Assembly (NCBI RefSeq): GCF_047308265.1
Contig: NZ_JBKQWY010000008.1
Coordinates: 62,001-126,000 of the forward strand
Direction of reading: 5' to 3'
DNA from: Maricaulis sp047308265
GTDB lineage: Bacteria > Pseudomonadota > Alphaproteobacteria > Caulobacterales > Maricaulaceae
Length of the DNA: 64,000 nt
The translations under genes were made by a program, and so were the position numbers. Of the stretch, positions 1-9,082 are shown in pieces. The notes under the pieces are model-generated. The model was not told the origin of the DNA. It worked only from the letters and a program-made list of their open reading frames with translations, and did not search any database. Every line of letters begins with the position of its first letter. The first letter of the stretch is position 1.

Positions 1-738
1 GTAGCCATCCTCCGCCATGCGGGTCAGCACGTAATTGCGCCGATCCGTAGTGCGCTCGGGATGGCGGATCGGATGGAAACGTGACGGGCCATTGATGACG
101 GCGGCCAGCAGGGCGGCTTCAGACAGGCTCAGCTCATCCAGGGCCTTGTCGAAATAGTTCAGGCTGGCCGCGGCAATCCCGTAGGAGCGCTGACCAAAAT
201 AGATCTCGTTGAGATAGAGTTCGAGGATTTGATCCTTGGTGAAGGCCCGCTCGATACGCCGCGCCAGCACCATTTCCTGCACTTTGCGTTCCAGGCGCTG
301 TGCCGAAGACAACAGGAAGTTCTTGGCCACCTGCTGGGTCAGGGTCGAGGCGCCTTCCAGGCGTTCATTGCGCAGGACATGACCAATATTGGCAAAGGCC
401 GCGCGCACGATTCCCTTGAAGTCCAGACCGCCATGATCATAGAAATTCTTGTCCTCCACAGCAACAAACGCATGGATGACGTTCTGGGGAATATTCTCGA
501 TCGGTACGAAGACCCGGTGTTCACGGGCATATTCCTGAATCAAACGCCCGTCGCCGGCATGAACACGACTCATGATCGGCGGCTCGTATTCGGCCAGCTG
601 CTGATAATCGGGCAGATCTTCCGTGACCCGCACGACATAGACCGCGACCGCGATAAATCCGACCACAGCACAGATCACAGCCGCAACACCGCCCCACAGG
701 ACGGCCCGCACAAAATTACGCAGAGTGAAGATTTTCAT
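1..738 (-). CDS. mrcA: Penicillin-binding protein 1A, N-terminal part (runs off left edge)
   Basis: This is a bifunctional peptidoglycan glycosyltransferase/transpeptidase, of which only the first 246 residues are in the window. Reading from the ATG at 738, a short cytoplasmic start is followed by one membrane anchor (about residues 7-35). The glycosyltransferase (GT51) domain begins near residue 87. Its hallmark catalytic stretch reads VAVEDKNFYDHGG, followed by GASTLTQQVAKN and then LNEIYFGQ, all standard GT51 motifs. The frame is open to base 1, so the transpeptidase half lies outside. It is downstream of and in the same orientation as the amidase gene, a sensible cell-wall pairing. No other family fits these motifs. 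Confidence 0.93.
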   Translation of the reverse strand, partial: MKIFTLRNFVRAVLWGGVAAVICAVVGFIAVAVYVVRVTEDLPDYQQLAEYEPPIMSRVHAGDGRLIQEYAREHRVFVPIENIPQNVIHAFVAVEDKNFYDHGGLDFKGIVRAAFANIGHVLRNERLEGASTLTQQVAKNFLLSSAQRLERKVQEMVLARRIERAFTKDQILELYLNEIYFGQRSYGIAAASLNYFDKALDELSLSEAALLAAVINGPSRFHPIRHPERTTDRRNYVLTRMAEDGY

Positions 739-865
739 CGGTGCCCTCAGGAAGTCCGCGGCCTTTAAAGCATGGCTTATACGGCAGCATTATGACGCGC
801 TCAGCCCTCGAGGCAAAGCGGGCAAACGATCTGCACTGTGTTTGAAACGAGAATGTGACCTGAAA

Positions 866-2068
866 TCAGCGCGCGGACTGCAAGGAGGCGTGGCGCGCTG
901 TATCGTTTTCATCACCGCGCGTGGCGAAGTATTCGTCCAGCCCCTCAACCACAGCCGCCATCTGGCGACGGCGAACGCTGGCCGACATCAGATTGGCTTC
1001 ATCCGTGCGATTGGTCAGGAAGCCCATCTCCAGAAGGACGGCCGGAACCCGGCTGTCGAGAAGGACATAGAAATTCTCCTGGCGATGCGGATTAGTCAGA
1101 AGCGGTCCAGCCTGGGACAGATTATCCAGCAGAACATCGGCAAACGCCTCGGACTGGTTGCGTTTCTCCCGCAAACCCAAAGAGATCAGGATGTTGTTCA
1201 CTTCCGGTGACCGGTTCGGATCCGCATCACGCTGGGCGATACGTTCCGCACGCCCTTCGGCGCGGTCATTGAGCGTATAGACCGCTGCACCGCGCGTACC
1301 GGCATTGGCGGACACATCCGCATGGATCGACAAAAACAGATCAGCCTGGTGACGTGCGGCCACATCAACCCGTTCAGGCAGTGTGAGGAAGGTGTCATCG
1401 GAGCGGGTCAGATAGACCTCGTACCGACCCGTGCTTTCCAGCTGAGCCTTGAGCTCGAGCGCAGCCGCCAAGGCAACGGTTTTCTCATACGTGCCAGACA
1501 CACCGATCGCGCCAGGGTCGCGCCCGCCGTGACCGGCATCGACAACAATCACACGGCGTTCGCGCGGCGGCGGTGTATAAACAGCCTCAACGCGATCCGC
1601 GATCAGATTGGTCAGGACCTGGTTTTGCTGGAAGCCGGACTGAATGCGAAAATCGTTTTCTGTGGTGCGCTGGAGATCAATCACAGCCCGATAATGACCG
1701 CCGCTTGATTGCGGACCCAGGCTGAATTCCTCAACCACTACTGCCGGCCGGTCCAGTTCGAAGACAAGACGCGACGCGGTGGTCGAGTTGAAAAAACGGA
1801 ACTGACCCACCACGCCATGGCCCATGCCCTCGCCCGTTTCCAGGCCGGACACTTGCCATGCACTCTGGGGCAATTCGATCACCAGCCGATTGCTCAGACC
1901 GTCGACCGTGAATGCATTGAAATCGACCGGTTCAGAGGTTTCGACCACAATCCGGGTCCGGTCCCCGTCCACGCCGAACCGGATATTCTGGACAGCCTGA
2001 TCGGCCGCTGCGCTCGCGCACATCGCCGTACTGACAAGGATTCCCGCAATCAGACGCTTCAGACTCAT
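866..2068 (-). CDS. amiC: N-acetylmuramoyl-L-alanine amidase (AMIN + Amidase_3)
   Basis: This is an exported zinc amidase that cleaves the amide bond between MurNAc and the stem peptide. It has 400 residues with a signal peptide (about 1-22), a peptidoglycan- or envelope-targeting AMIN domain (about 27-115) and an Amidase_3 domain (about 174-382). The zinc-site residues are visible as H180 in VVDAGHGG, E195 in GTYEKTVA and H249 in LSIHAD, with the catalytic glutamate E347 in LLEMGF. Length and order match AmiC-type daughter-cell-separation amidases. It lies 127 bases upstream of the PBP1A gene on the same strand. The choice among amiA/B/C names is by AMIN-domain presence only. Confidence 0.92.
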   Translation of the reverse strand: MSLKRLIAGILVSTAMCASAAADQAVQNIRFGVDGDRTRIVVETSEPVDFNAFTVDGLSNRLVIELPQSAWQVSGLETGEGMGHGVVGQFRFFNSTTASRLVFELDRPAVVVEEFSLGPQSSGGHYRAVIDLQRTTENDFRIQSGFQQNQVLTNLIADRVEAVYTPPPRERRVIVVDAGHGGRDPGAIGVSGTYEKTVALAAALELKAQLESTGRYEVYLTRSDDTFLTLPERVDVAARHQADLFLSIHADVSANAGTRGAAVYTLNDRAEGRAERIAQRDADPNRSPEVNNILISLGLREKRNQSEAFADVLLDNLSQAGPLLTNPHRQENFYVLLDSRVPAVLLEMGFLTNRTDEANLMSASVRRRQMAAVVEGLDEYFATRGDENDTARHASLQSAR

Positions 2069-2649
2069 ACCGGCACCATCTCGTTCATCGTGATTCTGTC
2101 CACGAGTTTTGTCAAAATCTACCCCCTACAGCTTGACGTTTCGTTGACAGCGGAAACTTTCTTCTGGTTTTCCAGCCAGCCCACAGGAAAGCATCTGATT
2201 TATCCACCAAATTGACGTCAGCGGCATGCGGTTTCCACCGCGTCCGGTGCTTTCCTTCCCAGAGGATATGTTGCATGTTGCTGATATCCAGGCGTCCGAA
2301 GCTTAGCTGATTCAGGATGATGTGGACGCCGGAGGGATCGTTAAGGCCTGTCACGCAAAACGGATACAGGCCCTCTGACGCATTCCGAACACTGTTATAC
2401 GCTGTCTCCGGACCGTTCCGGTTTCAGTCCCGATCGACGCGCCTCCGCCATCCCGCGGTCACGGCGCACCAGAATTGTACCGCATGCGCCACGCTCGCCA
2501 GATGACAACGCCTCAACAGCCCGGACAGCACTTCGCTGGCCCGGCCGGCCTGTTGTCACTGTCCGGGCTCGTGCTGCCGCTGCGGCCTCGCCAGATGCTT
2601 CCGGCCCAAGCCGGCGCCTCTCAGGCCGCGCGCCCAGGAGAGACACTTC
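2069..2649. promoter_or_regulatory. Divergent amidase/rne intergenic region with long rne leader
   Basis: This 581-base stretch between the divergent amidase and rne genes holds no convincing protein gene. Its right half (about 2500-2649) is GC-rich and contains nested inverted repeats directly upstream of rne. That suggests a structured 5' untranslated region. The rne ribosome binding site (AGGAG, 2636-2640) lies ten bases before the ATG. No promoter could be assigned with confidence; TTATAC at 2395-2400 is a weak -10 candidate. Confidence 0.5.
2518..2569 (+). promoter_or_regulatory. Large hairpin in the rne 5' leader
   Basis: The arms AGCCCGGACAG (2518-2528) and CTGTCCGGGCT (2559-2569) are perfectly complementary over 11 bp and enclose a 30-base GC-rich loop. 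A smaller hairpin, CCGGC-CCAA-GCCGG (2601-2614), follows before the ribosome binding site. In enterobacteria, RNase E controls its own mRNA through hairpins in the leader. The same role here is inference from position only. Confidence 0.5.
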
Positions 2650-5592
2650 ATGTCCAAGAAAATGCTGATCGATGCAGGTCACCCGGAAGAGACTCGCGTC
2701 GTCATTGTCGACGGCCCCAAAGTCGAAGAATTTGATTTCGAAGCCGCAGCGCGCAAACCGCTGCGCGGCAATATCTATCTGGCCAAGGTCACACGGGTCG
2801 AGCCCTCGCTCCAGGCGGCGTTTGTCGAATACGGCGGCAATCGTCACGGCTTTCTGGCCTTCAACGAAATCCATCCCGACTATTACCAGATCCCGTTCGA
2901 AGACCGCCAGGCTCTGAACGAGGAAGAGGAAGCCGCGAGCAAGGCCGAAGCGGAGGATGACGATAACGGCACTCCGGCACCGGCGGCTGAAGCCGCACCT
3001 GCCGATGAGGTCGTTTCAGACGAGGCGCCGGAGGATAGCGTTGCCAGCGATGAGGCGGACGCATCGGACGATGCCGAAACCATCAATTCCGATGATGATG
3101 ACGAGTTTGACGAGGCTAAGGAGGCCCGTCGTCGCCGTCAGATGTATCGCAAGTATAAGATCCAGGAAGTCATCAAGCGTCGCCAGATCCTGCTCGTCCA
3201 GGTCGCCAAGGAAGAGCGCGGCAATAAGGGCGCGGCCCTGACAACCTATCTCTCCCTTGCGGGACGGTACTGCGTACTGATGCCGAACACGCCGCGCGGC
3301 GGCGGCATTTCGCGGAAAATCTCCAATGCCTCGGACCGCAAACGCCTGAAATCCGTGGTGAGCGATCTCGATTTGCCCAAGGGCGTCGGCCTGATCATTC
3401 GGACCGCCGGTGCGAAACGCACGAAGACGGAAATCCGCCGGGATGCTGATTATCTTCTGCGTCTGTGGGAAAACATCCGCCAGCAAACGCTCAAATCCGT
3501 GGCCCCCGCCCTCATTTATGAGGAAGGCGATCTCGTTAAACGTGCCATTCGCGATCTCTATGACAAGGAGATCGAAACCGTGCTCGTGCAGGGCGACAAG
3601 GCCTACAAGGATGCCAAGGCCTTCATCCGCATGCTGATGCCGAGCCATGCCACCAAGGTCCAGCCCTACAAGGATCCGGTTCCCCTCTACCTGCGCTATC
3701 AGGTCGAGAAACAGCTCGAGGCCATCTATTCGCCGGTCGCCCCGCTCAAATCGGGTGGTTATCTGGTCATCAACCCGACCGAGGCTCTCGTTGCCATCGA
3801 TGTGAACTCGGGCCGTTCGACGCGCGAACGCAATATCGAAGCCACTGCCCTCAAGACCAATCTGGAAGCCGCCGCCGAGGCCGCACGCCAGATGCGTCTG
3901 CGGGATCTGGCTGGTCTGGTCGTGATCGACTTCATCGATATGGAAGAGTCGAAGAACAACCGGGCGATCGAGAAGAAGATGAAGGACGTCCTGAAAAAGG
4001 ATCGTGCCCGTCTTCAAATGGGTCGGATCTCCCAGTTCGGCCTCATGGAAATTTCGCGTCAGCGTCGACGCACATCCATTCTGGAAGGCTCCACGCTGGA
4101 ATGTCCCACCTGTGGTGGCACCGGTCATGTGCGTTCGGTTGAATCGAGTGCCCTCGTCGCCCTGCGGGCGCTGGAAGAAGAAGGTCTGCGCGGTCGTGCC
4201 AAGCAGATCCGCCTGATCGTTCCGACACCGATCGCGCTCTATCTCTTCAACGAAAAACGCGATCACCTTCTCGAGATTGAAAGCCGCTTCGACATGGTCG
4301 TGGCCATCTCGGCGGACGACACGCTCCTGCCGCCCGATCTCCAGATCGAGGTGACCATTGCCCGTCAGCCGGGAGAAGAGCTGCAGCTGGATTCAGCTCC
4401 GATCGAACCTCTGCCCGCGGAAAGCTCGTCTTCGTCCTCCTCCTCGAGCGAGACGTCTGACGACGAACCGCGCGAAGGCTCCGGACGTCGCCGTCGTCGG
4501 CGCCGTCGCCGTGGATCCGGCGGCAGCGAGGCCGAAACCTCGCGTGAGGCAAGCGAAACCAGCGCGGATACAGACACCGAGACCGATGCTGGCGATCGCC
4601 CAGAAGACGACGCGTCCAGTGAAGACGGCGGATCGCGTCGCCGTCGTCGCCGTGGCCGTCGGGGTGGCCGTGGACGTCGTCGCAGCTCGGAAACAAACGA
4701 GGCAATGGACACGGTCGAAGCCGGCGCAGAGCCGACCGACGAGGACAGCGCCCCGGGTGAAGAGTCTAAACCCTTCGAGCTGACTGACACAGCCCCCGGC
4801 GAGGATGACGCGCAAAGCGAGGAAAACAGCACTGAAAGCGCGAGCGACGCGTCCAGCGAGGACGAGGCGCCCAAGCCGAAACGTCGTCGCTCCCGTCGTC
4901 GCAAGAAGAGCGACACAGTCACCGAAGAGGCGTCCAGCCCGGAAACCTCCGGCGAAGCCTCTGACACAGAGGTCGCTGCCAGCGAGGACACCGCTGACGA
5001 CACATCGGTGCAGACCGAGGCCAACACGGCCGAAGAGAGCGCAGCCGACCCCGCACAGGCTGAGGCGGCGCAAGAGGACGCCCCCAAGCCCAAACGTCGT
5101 CGCACACGTCGCAAGAAATCGGACACCGAGGCCGCTGCCGAGACATCCGAAACCTCGACGGAATCAGAGGGTTCCGCGGAGGCTGAAGTGACAGCTGAGC
5201 CTGAGGCAGACGCTGAAGAGGCTCCCAAGCCGAAACGTCGTCGCGCGCCGCGCAAGAAAAAGACCGAGACGGTCGAGACCGTCGCCGATGCCGATGCCGC
5301 TGAGAGTGTTGCGACGGATACGCCCGCTGAGAGCGTAGAGGCATCAGAGGCCGCTGTCGAAACGCTGCCGGAGAGTGCGGACACCGGGTCAGCTGAGGTT
5401 CACGCTGAAACGGATACCGTCGACACCCAGGTCGAGACGGCGACTCCGGCCGAGACTGAAGCAAACGTCGAACCGGAGACGCAGGCTGAGCCTGTCGCCG
5501 AGGCCCCGGCTGAAGCGGCAGCGGAAGACGACAAGCCGGCCAAACCGCGTCGCAAGGGATGGTGGAACCGGACTGGCCTCTTCGGAGGCTAG
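2650..5592 (+). CDS. rne: Ribonuclease E
   Basis: This is an endoribonuclease and the likely degradosome scaffold, 980 residues long. The N-terminal catalytic half has an S1 RNA-binding domain split by an acidic insertion (about residues 90-150), a pattern common in alphaproteobacteria. It also has the DNase I-like metal site with D384 and N386 in AIDVNSG and D427 in VIDFIDM. The zinc-link is CPTCGG (C485, C488). From about residue 585 onward the protein is low-complexity and presumably disordered. Asp/Glu/Ser/Thr-rich stretches there are punctuated by an Arg run and by three similar basic blocks starting KPKRRR near bases 4873, 5089 and 5230. These are likely RNA or partner contacts. AGGAG precedes the chosen ATG. 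Confidence 0.97.
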   Translation: MSKKMLIDAGHPEETRVVIVDGPKVEEFDFEAAARKPLRGNIYLAKVTRVEPSLQAAFVEYGGNRHGFLAFNEIHPDYYQIPFEDRQALNEEEEAASKAEAEDDDNGTPAPAAEAAPADEVVSDEAPEDSVASDEADASDDAETINSDDDDEFDEAKEARRRRQMYRKYKIQEVIKRRQILLVQVAKEERGNKGAALTTYLSLAGRYCVLMPNTPRGGGISRKISNASDRKRLKSVVSDLDLPKGVGLIIRTAGAKRTKTEIRRDADYLLRLWENIRQQTLKSVAPALIYEEGDLVKRAIRDLYDKEIETVLVQGDKAYKDAKAFIRMLMPSHATKVQPYKDPVPLYLRYQVEKQLEAIYSPVAPLKSGGYLVINPTEALVAIDVNSGRSTRERNIEATALKTNLEAAAEAARQMRLRDLAGLVVIDFIDMEESKNNRAIEKKMKDVLKKDRARLQMGRISQFGLMEISRQRRRTSILEGSTLECPTCGGTGHVRSVESSALVALRALEEEGLRGRAKQIRLIVPTPIALYLFNEKRDHLLEIESRFDMVVAISADDTLLPPDLQIEVTIARQPGEELQLDSAPIEPLPAESSSSSSSSSETSDDEPREGSGRRRRRRRRRGSGGSEAETSREASETSADTDTETDAGDRPEDDASSEDGGSRRRRRRGRRGGRGRRRSSETNEAMDTVEAGAEPTDEDSAPGEESKPFELTDTAPGEDDAQSEENSTESASDASSEDEAPKPKRRRSRRRKKSDTVTEEASSPETSGEASDTEVAASEDTADDTSVQTEANTAEESAADPAQAEAAQEDAPKPKRRRTRRKKSDTEAAAETSETSTESEGSAEAEVTAEPEADAEEAPKPKRRRAPRKKKTETVETVADADAAESVATDTPAESVEASEAAVETLPESADTGSAEVHAETDTVDTQVETATPAETEANVEPETQAEPVAEAPAEAAAEDDKPAKPRRKGWWNRTGLFGG

Positions 5593-5668
5593 TCCGCACC
5601 GGACAGCTATAGCCAGCACGGTCTGAAGGGGTTTAGACTGGCAGGCGGGGGTGGATAGAGGAGCGAGA

Positions 5669-7018
5669 ATGCGCATCCTGAAAACCGTCGCTGCGAGTTG
5701 TGCAGCCCTTGTGTTGGCCGCCATGCCGGCCTGGGGCCAGTCGCTTATCCGCGATACGGAAATCGAGGAATTGATGGGCGTCTACACCCGCGACCTGATT
5801 GTCGCCGCGGGTCTGCAGCCCAATGATGTCGACCTCTACATCATTTCAGACCCCTCGGTGAACGCCTTCGTGACACGGGGCCAGAACATCTTCATGCATA
5901 CCGGCCTGATCATGGAATCGGAGACCCCGAACCAGTTGATCGGTGTGTATGCGCACGAGATCGGTCATATTGCTGGTGCCCACCTGGCCCGTTCAGACGA
6001 GGCCATCGGCAATGCCGCTGTACCAGCCTATGTCTCGCTGGGCCTGGGCCTGATTGCCGCCCTGGCCGGCGAAGGCGGAGCCGCGGGTGCACTGATGGCT
6101 TCCAGTCAGCAATTCGGCGCCCTCTCCTTTTTGACCTATTCCCGGGCCCAGGAAAGCTCCGCTGACCAGGCCGGGCTGCAATATCTCACCGCCACCGGAC
6201 AATCGGGCGAAGGCCTGGTCGAATTCTTCGAGCGCTTTCGCTACCAGGAAGTAATGTCGCGTCAGCAGCGCTTCCCCTATTTCCGCTCGCACCCGCTCTC
6301 GTCCCAACGTGTGGCCGCTTTGCGTCGGGGCGTTGAAGAATCAGAGTTTTATGGCGTTCAAGACAGTGCACAGAGCGTGGATGCCCTGCGCCGTATCCAG
6401 GCCAAGATCTACGGTTTCACCGCGCCGCCGGAATATGTCTTCTATCGCTATCCCGAAGACGACACCTCCTTGTATGCACGTTATGCCCGTGTTGTGGCCT
6501 ATTACCGCGAAGCTCGGTTGGAGGAAGCACGCGGCGAGATCGAATCCCTGATCACACAAGAGCCAGACAACCCGTATTTCCAGGAACTCTACGGACAGAT
6601 GTTGTTCGAGTCGGGCTATATCAGCGAAAGCATCCCTTACCATCAAGCCTCCGTGGACATGCGCCCTTCCGCTCCCCTGTTCCGGGTCAATCTGGCTGTC
6701 GCCCAGCTTGCCAGCGAGGATGAAACCCTGCTGGAAGACGCTCGCGGTCACCTGCAGGTGGCCCTGAATATCGAGCCGGACAATAGTTTCGCCTGGTACC
6801 AGCTCTCGATCGTGCACGAACGCTCCGGTGAAACGCCCCTGGCCAAGCTGGCTATTGCCGAGCAAAGCTTCCACTCGGGCAATATGATCCGGGCCGTCCA
6901 GTTTGCCGGCCGAGCCCGCGAGGAGCTGGAACAGGGCACACCGGCCTGGATTCGCGCGACAGAGATCGAACTGGCCGCCCGGCCCATGGCCGAGGAAATG
7001 GCACGGCGGCGTCGCTAA
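5669..7018 (+). CDS. M48-family zinc metalloprotease with TPR-like C-terminus (BepA-like)
   Basis: This is an exported zinc metalloprotease of 449 residues, similar in layout to BepA/YfgC, which handles outer-membrane protein quality control. A signal peptide (about 1-24, cut after AWG) leads to the M48 domain. HEIGH at 96-100 supplies two zinc ligands and E162 in QESSADQAG is the expected third. Residues from about 240 to the end look like helical tetratricopeptide repeats. I start at the ATG at 5669 rather than the upstream GTG at 5651, because AGAGGAG lies just ahead and the signal peptide then begins cleanly. It follows rne by 76 bases and may be cotranscribed. The exact substrate is unknown. 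Confidence 0.88.
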   Translation: MRILKTVAASCAALVLAAMPAWGQSLIRDTEIEELMGVYTRDLIVAAGLQPNDVDLYIISDPSVNAFVTRGQNIFMHTGLIMESETPNQLIGVYAHEIGHIAGAHLARSDEAIGNAAVPAYVSLGLGLIAALAGEGGAAGALMASSQQFGALSFLTYSRAQESSADQAGLQYLTATGQSGEGLVEFFERFRYQEVMSRQQRFPYFRSHPLSSQRVAALRRGVEESEFYGVQDSAQSVDALRRIQAKIYGFTAPPEYVFYRYPEDDTSLYARYARVVAYYREARLEEARGEIESLITQEPDNPYFQELYGQMLFESGYISESIPYHQASVDMRPSAPLFRVNLAVAQLASEDETLLEDARGHLQVALNIEPDNSFAWYQLSIVHERSGETPLAKLAIAEQSFHSGNMIRAVQFAGRAREELEQGTPAWIRATEIELAARPMAEEMARRRR

Positions 7019-7203
7019 GCTCTCGAAGGTGATCGAAAATACCGGACGCGCTGCATACGGCGCGACAGATATCTCATGCCCGCGTCGATCCCACACAATC
7101 GATCACATTCCCGCGAAACGTCTGCCCTTGCCTGCGCGCGCCTCTCGTTTTGTTCACGCCTCTCCTCTAAATGAAAAACGGCGATGATATCGAGAGTACG
7201 ACC

Positions 7204-7947
7204 ATGACCCGTTTCCTGACCCTTCTTTCCTGCGGATTTTTCCTGGCCAGTTGTTCTGCGCCGCCTGCCGATGCGCAATTGTCCGACCAGGACCGAGACG
7301 AAGTGCGTGAGATCGTGCGGGAATACATTCTGGAAAACCCGGAAATCATCGAGGAAGCCCTCGTGGAATTGCAGCGCCGGGCGCGTCTGCGTGAATCCCA
7401 GGCCCAGCTGACGGCGGTCAATGCCCAGTATGACGCGATCTACGCCGACCCGCGCGATCCGCGCCTGGGGGCCGAGGATCCGCAAGTCGTCATCGTCGAA
7501 TTCATGGACTATAAGTGCTCCTATTGCCGTGTGGCCGCGGAATGGGTCGAAGACGTCAACGAACGCTATGGCGACCGGGTCCAGTTTATCTTCAAGGAAT
7601 ATCCCATTCTCGGCCCGGACAGCCGCGAGGCGGCGATTGCCGCCCTGGCCGCACGACGTCAGGGCGATGATGTGTATGCCAATTTTCACTACACCCTGAT
7701 CCGGGCCTCCGGTGCCCTGCCGAGCGAGCGGATCGATCAGCTGGCCAGTCTGGCCGGCGTGGATGTTGCGCAAATGCGCGCCGACATGGATGACCCGGCG
7801 ATCACGGCTCACGTCGATGATGTGCGTCAGCTGGGTCGCGCGCTGGATGTGACCGGCACGCCATTCTTCATTATCGGAGATACGCTGGTTCCCGGAGCCA
7901 ATGGCATGGCCCTTGAGCGTGCGCTGATGGAAGAGCTCAACGGCTAG
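7204..7947 (+). CDS. DsbA-like thiol:disulfide oxidoreductase, predicted lipoprotein
   Basis: This is a thioredoxin-fold periplasmic oxidoreductase of the DsbA/BdbD (thioredoxin_4) type, 247 residues. The start at 7204 gives a lipoprotein signal ending in the lipobox LASC (Cys17); the in-frame ATG at 7171 would only add a polar leader. A helical N-terminal segment (about 30-70) precedes the active site KCSYCR (CxxC). The cis-proline loop TGTPFF comes later. Such proteins with this N-terminal helix often act as oxidases or in ScsC/DsbG-like shuffling; the redox direction cannot be told from sequence. It follows the M48 protease on the same strand, so a joint envelope-folding role is plausible. 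Confidence 0.87.
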   Translation: MTRFLTLLSCGFFLASCSAPPADAQLSDQDRDEVREIVREYILENPEIIEEALVELQRRARLRESQAQLTAVNAQYDAIYADPRDPRLGAEDPQVVIVEFMDYKCSYCRVAAEWVEDVNERYGDRVQFIFKEYPILGPDSREAAIAALAARRQGDDVYANFHYTLIRASGALPSERIDQLASLAGVDVAQMRADMDDPAITAHVDDVRQLGRALDVTGTPFFIIGDTLVPGANGMALERALMEELNG

Positions 7948-7954
7948 GCGGACC

Positions 7955-7991
7955 GCAGCAGGTCGCCGGGCTGTCCCGGTCAGCCTGCTGC
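7955..7991. terminator. Hairpin between convergent dsbA-like and thiG genes
   Basis: Arms GCAGCAGG (7955-7962) and CCTGCTGC (7984-7991) pair perfectly and enclose a second stem, CCGGG/CCCGG (7966-7979). It sits between two convergent genes but has no T-tract, so a bidirectional terminator or mRNA end-protecting structure is inferred. Confidence 0.45.
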
Positions 7992-8004
7992 GCCCTCACT
8001 TCGG

Positions 8005-8805
8005 TCAGATCAAACCACTCAACGGGCTCGACGGATCCGCATAGCGCTTTTTGGGCATGCGTCCGGCGAGATAGGCGTCACGTCCGGCAATAACGGCGTG
8101 TTTCATGGCTGTGGCCATGCGAACCGGATCCCCCGCCTCGGCGATCGCCGTGTTCATCAACACGCCATCACACCCCAGCTCCATCGCAACAGCTGCATCC
8201 GAAGCCGTTCCGACACCGGCGTCGACGATGACCGGCACAGACGTCTGTTCAATGATGAGACGGATATTGACCGGGTTCTGTATGCCCAGACCCGACCCGA
8301 TCGGCGCACCCAGCGGCATGATCGCACAGCAGCCCACCTCTTCGAGCTTTTTCGCGTAAACCGGATCATCCGAGCAATAGACCATGACGTCAAAACCGTC
8401 CTTGATCAGCATTTCGGCCGCACGCAGTGTTTCCGACATGTCAGGATAGAGGTGTTTGGGATCAGACAGGACTTCCAGTTTCACCAGATTCCAGCCGCCG
8501 GCCTCCCGCGCCAGACGCAGTGTGCGTACGGCATCTTCACCGGTGAAACAGCCCGCCGTGTTCGGCAGATAGGTGTAATCATCCGGCGAAATGAAATCGA
8601 CCAGGCGCGGCTCGTCCGGATTGGAGAGGTTTACTCGCCGCACAGCCACCGTGATCATCTCCGCCCCTGACGCCACAAGTGCCTCGGCGTTCTGGGCATA
8701 GGTCGTGTATTTGCCCGTGCCGATGATCAGGCGGGAATTGAAAGTCCGGCCGGCCACGACCAACGGCGTATCCTCGGCAGTGTTCACGATTCGCGTATCA
8801 TCCAT
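8005..8805 (-). CDS. thiG: Thiazole synthase ThiG
   Basis: This is thiazole synthase of thiamine biosynthesis. It condenses deoxyxylulose 5-phosphate, dehydroglycine and ThiS-thiocarboxylate sulfur into the thiazole phosphate moiety. The protein is 266 residues with the family core IGTGKY, the Schiff-base lysine in LVKLEVL, and the phosphate-binding loop VDAGVGTASDAA. I start at the ATG at 8805, which lies one base after the thiS stop and has GGAGGGGG just upstream. A longer in-frame start at 8850 would overlap thiS. Translational coupling to thiS fits their 1:1 interaction. Confidence 0.96.
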   Translation of the reverse strand: MDDTRIVNTAEDTPLVVAGRTFNSRLIIGTGKYTTYAQNAEALVASGAEMITVAVRRVNLSNPDEPRLVDFISPDDYTYLPNTAGCFTGEDAVRTLRLAREAGGWNLVKLEVLSDPKHLYPDMSETLRAAEMLIKDGFDVMVYCSDDPVYAKKLEEVGCCAIMPLGAPIGSGLGIQNPVNIRLIIEQTSVPVIVDAGVGTASDAAVAMELGCDGVLMNTAIAEAGDPVRMATAMKHAVIAGRDAYLAGRMPKKRYADPSSPLSGLI

Positions 8806-8806
8806 G

Positions 8807-9016
8807 TCAGCCCCCTCCCACGAAGGCCACGATTTCCAGTCGATCCCCATCCATCAGGGCCGTTTCGGCATAGGCGGATTTGGGGACAATTTCGAGATTG
8901 CGTTCCACCGCGACCTTGCGGGCATTCAGTTCCAAATGCTCAAGCAGGCCGATGACGGTCATTCCGTCATCCAGGCTGCGGATTTCACCATTTACTGTTA
9001 CTTGCAGCACCGGCAA
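8807..9016 (-). CDS. thiS: Sulfur carrier protein ThiS
   Basis: This is a 69-residue ubiquitin-fold sulfur carrier that is thiocarboxylated at its C-terminus and donates sulfur to ThiG. The C-terminal sequence IVAFVGGG shows the required di-glycine end (here three glycines) and VNGE near the N-terminus is typical. It is the first gene of a two-gene thiSG unit. ThiO, ThiE, ThiF and ThiC are not in the window. The 66-base gap to the divergent aroQ gene is too short for a TPP riboswitch with its own promoter. Confidence 0.9.
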   Translation of the reverse strand: MPVLQVTVNGEIRSLDDGMTVIGLLEHLELNARKVAVERNLEIVPKSAYAETALMDGDRLEIVAFVGGG

Positions 9017-9082
9017 CGCTCACTTCGCTTGTGTTTTCTGTCTACGAGGTCGTAAAACCTCTGCGGGGGCTAAGGCAAGGGT

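Noticed and set aside
339..530. Small minus-strand open frame within the PBP1A region
   Set aside because: It is out of frame with the PBP1A coding sequence, whose glycosyltransferase motifs are clear in another frame.
2395..2874. Minus-strand open frame overlapping the start of rne
   Set aside because: It overlaps the rne start and leader, resembles no family, and the rne frame is certain.
8806..8850. Longer ThiG start inside thiS
   Set aside because: It would overlap the ThiS coding end; the ATG at 8805 has a strong ribosome binding site and family-like N-terminus.
9017..9082. TPP riboswitch upstream of thiS
   Set aside because: Only 66 bases separate thiS from the divergent aroQ gene, and no THI-box-like sequence is seen.
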